Positions 6,352 through 9,763 of a stretch of DNA of 9,763 bases are shown here, in pieces (position 1 is the stretch's first letter; each line of letters opens with the position of its first letter). The notes below the pieces were generated by a model that saw only the letters and a list, made by a program, of their open reading frames with translations, made no database searches and had not been told where the DNA came from. A program made the translations under genes and the position numbers. This stretch comes from an uncultured Flavobacteriales bacterium (lineage in GTDB: Bacteria; Bacteroidota; Bacteroidia; Flavobacteriales_D; Sanyastnellaceae), in NCBI GenBank assembly GCA_937890245.1, contig CALACF010000063.1, forward strand, positions 1 through 9,763, written 5' to 3'.

Positions 6352-7433
6352 TTCGGTGTTTGATTTGCTGGTGAGGGGACGGGCTGACCGGCTTCCAAGT
6401 CGCGCCAAAATTTCAGAATGGGATTGAAAACAAAGGTCTGCACCAAGGCCAATTCTCCGTTGAAGGCGGCGTACATCCGGCTTTCGTCGAAGGGAAGAAT
6501 GTTGCCGATTTCGTCTGGGACGTTTTGTATTTTCTGCTTCCAGAAGAGTTGTATGCGCCTCATTTCCCCGTCCCGGTAGGCCACAATCAGATCCCAGGCC
6601 GGCACGCTCTGGCGCACGCTGTCCTCTGCCGCTGGGGCAAGATGACTCATCCACGTTTCGACGTGTACCTTTTCAAAGCGCCGCACAACCGCCTCGATTT
6701 CGTCTTGGGCGTAGTCCAATCCGGAGCCGTCCAAGGCTTGCGCATGGGGCTGTCCACCATCCAGGGGTAAGACAATGCGGGCCGCGCGCCCCTTGTCACT
6801 GCGAGGAATGGCGGTGATTGAAGTGATCTTTGCAAAAGGCTGGTCGTAGACGCCTGTGTAGCGCCAGTCGAGTTCGTCAGTAAAAAATCTGGTTGAAAGA
6901 AATCCTGTGAAGCCCTCCATATGGGTGACAAACGGAACTGGCGCTCGGCCCTCATTGGGAAGCTCGAGCAGCATGTTGGTGCCGGAGTGGTTCTGTGTCG
7001 GGGTGCCTATGAACCAAGTTCTGACTGGTTCCGCACTGCCGCGCTGAAAGAAGTCGACGCGCTTTCCGGCTGTGGCGATCATCTTCAGGACGCCCGCTTC
7101 AGCGGCGTCAGTAACGGGCTGCTGGACCCGCGTTCGCATGGCGGTCTTTAGGAGCAGATCCGAGGCGTCCTTTCGGGCGTCGAACGTGTTGTTGATACGC
7201 CAAAGGCCCAATGGATGTCCATCTTGTCGTGTCAAATCCGCCACGCGGCCTTGAACGTCGGCAATCCTTATGCGATCAATTGAGGCACTGTCTTCGATGG
7301 CGAACTGCGTCCACCAATCATTCGAAAGCTCGCCCTGGGAATCGGAGCGCTGAAGAAATAGTGCCAGTGCTGCGAAAACGACAAGTGCCGCGATATATGG
7401 GGTCCAACGTTTCATAGGGTTCCGGCCTTTCAT
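6348..7433 (-). CDS. DUF4340-type membrane-anchored protein coupled to GldG
   Basis: This 361-residue protein has one N-terminal membrane segment (about 12-27, IAALVVFAALALFLQ), followed by a soluble, presumably periplasmic part. Recognisable features are FAIEDSASIDRIRIAD, the LWRINNTFDARKDASDLLL stretch, the TWFIGTPTQNHSGTNMLLEL region and FVTHMEGFTGFLSTRFFTDE, which recall Bacteroidota proteins annotated with DUF4340. As I recall, in several phyla DUF4340 genes sit directly after an ABC ATPase, a GldF-like permease and a GldG-like protein. The same order is seen here, with an ATGA overlap to gldG (7433-7430). A role as an accessory subunit of that ABC complex is inferred; its biochemistry is unknown. 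The ATG at 7433 fits the overlap pattern; the ATG at 7415 (MKRWTP) is an equally reasonable start. A start at 7499 lies far inside gldG and is unlikely. Its stop overlaps paaJ by 4 bases. Confidence 0.85.
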   Translation of the reverse strand: MKGRNPMKRWTPYIAALVVFAALALFLQRSDSQGELSNDWWTQFAIEDSASIDRIRIADVQGRVADLTRQDGHPLGLWRINNTFDARKDASDLLLKTAMRTRVQQPVTDAAEAGVLKMIATAGKRVDFFQRGSAEPVRTWFIGTPTQNHSGTNMLLELPNEGRAPVPFVTHMEGFTGFLSTRFFTDELDWRYTGVYDQPFAKITSITAIPRSDKGRAARIVLPLDGGQPHAQALDGSGLDYAQDEIEAVVRRFEKVHVETWMSHLAPAAEDSVRQSVPAWDLIVAYRDGEMRRIQLFWKQKIQNVPDEIGNILPFDESRMYAAFNGELALVQTFVFNPILKFWRDLEAGQPVPSPANQTPK

Positions 7434-9187
7434 TGTGCGCGTCGATTGAATTTCCGGCTCCGCCGCCAGCGAACAGCACCGCAGCTCACCAGGACCCACG
7501 CAAGCGGCAGGCCCAACGCCAGCCCGCTCAATTGAGCGCCCCTTCCAAGCGTTCGGGATTGGTCTAAAGGACGCAACTCAATCGTGCGCGAGCGTAGAGA
7601 AATGGCTGCTTGATCGTCCAGCAAGTAGCTCATCGCGTTGAGCAAGAACTCTTTGTTGTCGTAGACCACATCCTGAGCGGCGGCGTCGTAGCCCAGCGGC
7701 ATGGGGTATTGAATCGTGTCCTGACCTTGGATCTCGGTCCTGACTTTGTTTCGCGCGATGTCTGCATCGGAAACAACGATCATCGCCGTGGGACGGCTCA
7801 AGGCGCGGTAGGCAAAATCTGGATCCTCGCGGAAGCTACTGAGCAGCCGTGATTCGAAAAAACTGTCGAACTCACCCTCGAGTAGCACGGCCATCGGATA
7901 AGCGCCTGGCCCAGCCTCAAAATGCGCAGGCGGCAAATTCACCACGGCCGTCGCCACCCGGACGGGCGCGTTGTAGTTGATGGATTGGAACGAGCTCTGC
8001 AGCAGCACCGTCTTAGCAACGCCGTTGAAGGGATTGACCGTGTCGATGCTCGATACGAAATCGAAGTGGACGGGGTCCAGGTTCGAAGCGATCGGATGGG
8101 CCTGGTGTCCAGCGATGGCCAATGGCGCAAAGTACCAGCTGAACATATCGAAGCCACGGCCGTTCCCGCCCCCACTGGGCCCGGCGTCCAGCATGATGCG
8201 CTTGCATTGCGCGTCGAGCACCAAGTCGCGGTTGAGGCGTGCGCCGTAGTGAAATAGCAAGTCGTACACGCCGAGTTCTCGCGTAACGCCTACCGTTGTC
8301 TGGGCCGAGCGCAAACTGTCGAGGTCCGTTCGGATCGGGTCGACGAGCCAGAGTACGCTGCCGCCATGCATGAGGTATTGGTCTAAAAGGAGCTTGTCCC
8401 GGTCTGTGAATGTGCTGTCTGGGCCGGCGACCACCAAGGCGTCGAAGCGCGGCAAGCGCCCGGACATGCCTTCGATTTTCTGGCAAAGGGCGTCTACTGA
8501 GCCGTTGAGTTCCACGTCGACTACATCGGCAAAACCGCTCAAGCCTTCGGTGAAGTCAGCCAATTCTACTGGTTTAAAAGTGCCGTGGCTGCGCAAAAAC
8601 CCGACTACAGGCTGGGCGGATCGCAGGCCCTTGCGCAACGCACTGCTGATGGTGAATTCGAGTTGGTTGATGGCGTTCTGGATGGCTTGCTCGCCCGGCT
8701 CCATCTTCCCGTCGCTCAAAAATTGGATGGGGTGGTCCACGCCGTCGACGGTCAACAGGGCGCAAGCCCACACGTTCTGATAGGCCGTGGTAGTGCCGCT
8801 TCGGTAAGAAATACGCGAAAATCTGAGGCCTTGATCGTAGAGTGCCAATTCAACCTCGCCCGTGGTTTTTGGATCGCCCGAGGCCGCCACGTCGATGAAT
8901 TCAAACTTCACCTCGCCCCCACTCATGCGGTTGAATGAGCGCAAGATGCCGCGAATTTCATCGGCCAATCTGCGGTAGGCAGCTGGAAAGTCGCCCTCCA
9001 AATAGCAGCGCACCAGTACCGAACGGCCGTCTGCATCGAGTTGGTCGAGCAGTACCTCGGTGGCCGGTCTGAAGCTGTGGCGCTGATCCTCGGTGAGGTC
9101 CACGCGGACATCGACTTGCTCGGTCACGACAATAGCCGCAGCCAAAATGGCGAGACTCAGCGTCAGTTGTATCGCGGCCCTTTTCAT
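7430..9187 (-). CDS. gldG: GldG, gliding-associated ABC-type complex component
   Basis: This 585-residue protein has an N-terminal membrane anchor (about 8-22), then the family signature VDLTEDQRHSFRPAT, a long extracytoplasmic region of the ABC_transp_aux type with LPRFDALVVAGPDSTFTD and LLLDQYLMHGGSVLWLVDP, the conserved YDNKEFLLNAMSYLLDD (509-525), and a C-terminal membrane segment (about 553-572) ending in a basic tail. Length and layout fit Flavobacterium GldG (about 560 residues). With GldF and the GldA ATPase it forms an ABC-type complex first identified in gliding mutants of Flavobacterium johnsoniae. Such genes also occur in non-gliding bacteria, so motility cannot be concluded. The gene is coupled by ATGA overlaps to gldF upstream and to the DUF4340 gene downstream. 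No GldA gene is visible. Confidence 0.93.
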   Translation of the reverse strand: MKRAAIQLTLSLAILAAAIVVTEQVDVRVDLTEDQRHSFRPATEVLLDQLDADGRSVLVRCYLEGDFPAAYRRLADEIRGILRSFNRMSGGEVKFEFIDVAASGDPKTTGEVELALYDQGLRFSRISYRSGTTTAYQNVWACALLTVDGVDHPIQFLSDGKMEPGEQAIQNAINQLEFTISSALRKGLRSAQPVVGFLRSHGTFKPVELADFTEGLSGFADVVDVELNGSVDALCQKIEGMSGRLPRFDALVVAGPDSTFTDRDKLLLDQYLMHGGSVLWLVDPIRTDLDSLRSAQTTVGVTRELGVYDLLFHYGARLNRDLVLDAQCKRIMLDAGPSGGGNGRGFDMFSWYFAPLAIAGHQAHPIASNLDPVHFDFVSSIDTVNPFNGVAKTVLLQSSFQSINYNAPVRVATAVVNLPPAHFEAGPGAYPMAVLLEGEFDSFFESRLLSSFREDPDFAYRALSRPTAMIVVSDADIARNKVRTEIQGQDTIQYPMPLGYDAAAQDVVYDNKEFLLNAMSYLLDDQAAISLRSRTIELRPLDQSRTLGRGAQLSGLALGLPLAWVLVSCGAVRWRRSRKFNRRAQ

Positions 9188-9763
9188 CGGTTGGTCAATA
9201 TTCTATAGCGTGCAACGGCCAATCCAGCACCGGTCGCCGTTAGAAACCAGGCGACGTCGCGCAAGGCCAACGCACCACGGCAGGCAGATAAATAATGCAG
9301 CTCCAAGCCCATCCACTGCACCGCGTGGTCCCAGCTTCCAAAGAGGTCGAACGACCCCAGGGCGCTCGGTCCATAATACCAGAGGAGCGACAGTGTGAAG
9401 CTTGCCAAAAATGACACGACTTGGCTCGAAGTCGAAGCAGAAGCGGCCAAGCCTATGGCGATAAAGGCGGCGCTTAACAGCATCAATCCAAGGTACCCGG
9501 CCAGCACAGCGCCGGCGTCCAAATTGCCCACAGGTTGCCCCAATGCATTGAGTAGTACGGCGTTGATGAGCGTGGGCAACAAGGCCAATCCCACCAGCGT
9601 CAAGCCAGCAAAAAATTTGGCATACAAAATCCAAGCAGCATCCAAAGGGCGTGTCAAGAGCCATTCAAGGGTGCCCGCATTGCGCTCCTCCGCCAGGGCC
9701 CGCATCGTAATCGCCGGTATCAGGAACATAAGGACCCACGGTGTGAAGAGGAAGAAGGGTTCG
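9184..9763 (-). CDS. gldF: GldF, ABC-type permease subunit, N-terminus beyond right edge
   Basis: The frame is open to the right edge and gives the C-terminal 192 residues; family members are about 240 long. The visible part starts in a membrane segment (FFLFTPWVLMFLIPAITM) followed by the hallmark cytoplasmic RALAEERNAGTLEWLLTRP, where an ABC permease contacts its ATPase. Four more hydrophobic segments follow (around LTLVGLALLPTLI, GYLGLMLLSAAFIAIGLAA, VVSFLASFTLSLLWYYG and VAWFLTATGAGLAVA). GNLDAGAVLAGYLGL and LHYLSACRGALALRDV are also typical of GldF. The ATG at 9729 is internal, not the real start, because strongly conserved sequence continues upstream of it. Its stop overlaps the gldG start as ATGA. 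Confidence 0.92.
   Translation of the reverse strand, partial: EPFFLFTPWVLMFLIPAITMRALAEERNAGTLEWLLTRPLDAAWILYAKFFAGLTLVGLALLPTLINAVLLNALGQPVGNLDAGAVLAGYLGLMLLSAAFIAIGLAASASTSSQVVSFLASFTLSLLWYYGPSALGSFDLFGSWDHAVQWMGLELHYLSACRGALALRDVAWFLTATGAGLAVARYRILTNR

Noticed and set aside
6352..6654. A 101-residue N-terminal extension of the thiolase
   Set aside because: It lies wholly inside the DUF4340 gene, is Arg/Gly-rich without family support, and the start at 6351 gives the normal length of 401 residues with an ATGA overlap.

Overview
The window looks like a Bacteroidota chromosome, most likely a marine or aquatic Flavobacteriales relative. The signs are gldF and gldG, a START-like protein of the type common in Flavobacteriia, secreted proteins with the GCTDxxACNY...DDGSC and DACGxCGG repeats typical of that group, a TAnnTTTG-type promoter box, and no obvious Shine-Dalgarno sites. 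Gene density is high and five of the gene junctions are 4-base ATGA stop/start overlaps.

Left part (1-2867, minus strand): two tandem, translationally coupled genes for secreted, cysteine-rich proteins. The second in transcription order runs off the left edge. Both carry the same roughly 165-residue module, once in the upstream protein and twice in the downstream one, followed by short Cys/Asp-rich repeats. The upstream protein ends in a dockerin-like EF-hand. Their function is unknown.

Middle (2868-3747): an intergenic stretch with weak promoter candidates, a strong intrinsic terminator, and a minus-strand tRNA with a CAT anticodon preceded by a clear Bacteroidota -7 box and a leader hairpin. 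A divergent plus-strand gene encodes a small START-like (AHSA1-type) protein.

Right part (3783-9763, all minus strand): what looks like one long operon, read from right to left. It runs gldF (N-terminus cut by the right edge), gldG, a DUF4340-type membrane-anchored protein, paaJ (thiolase), paaY (gamma-carbonic-anhydrase-like hexapeptide protein) and trmN6 (tRNA1Val adenine-37 N6-methyltransferase). The first five genes are joined by ATGA overlaps and trmN6 follows after 20 bases. The unit combines an ABC-type membrane complex linked historically to gliding, the last step of phenylacetate degradation with its likely hydrolase helper, and a tRNA-modification enzyme. The ATPase partner (GldA) and the other paa genes are not in the window.

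The observations most worth following are the three-copy secreted module with no function I can assign, and the DUF4340 protein translationally coupled to GldFG. I found no CRISPR array, insertion sequence, prophage or defence system.
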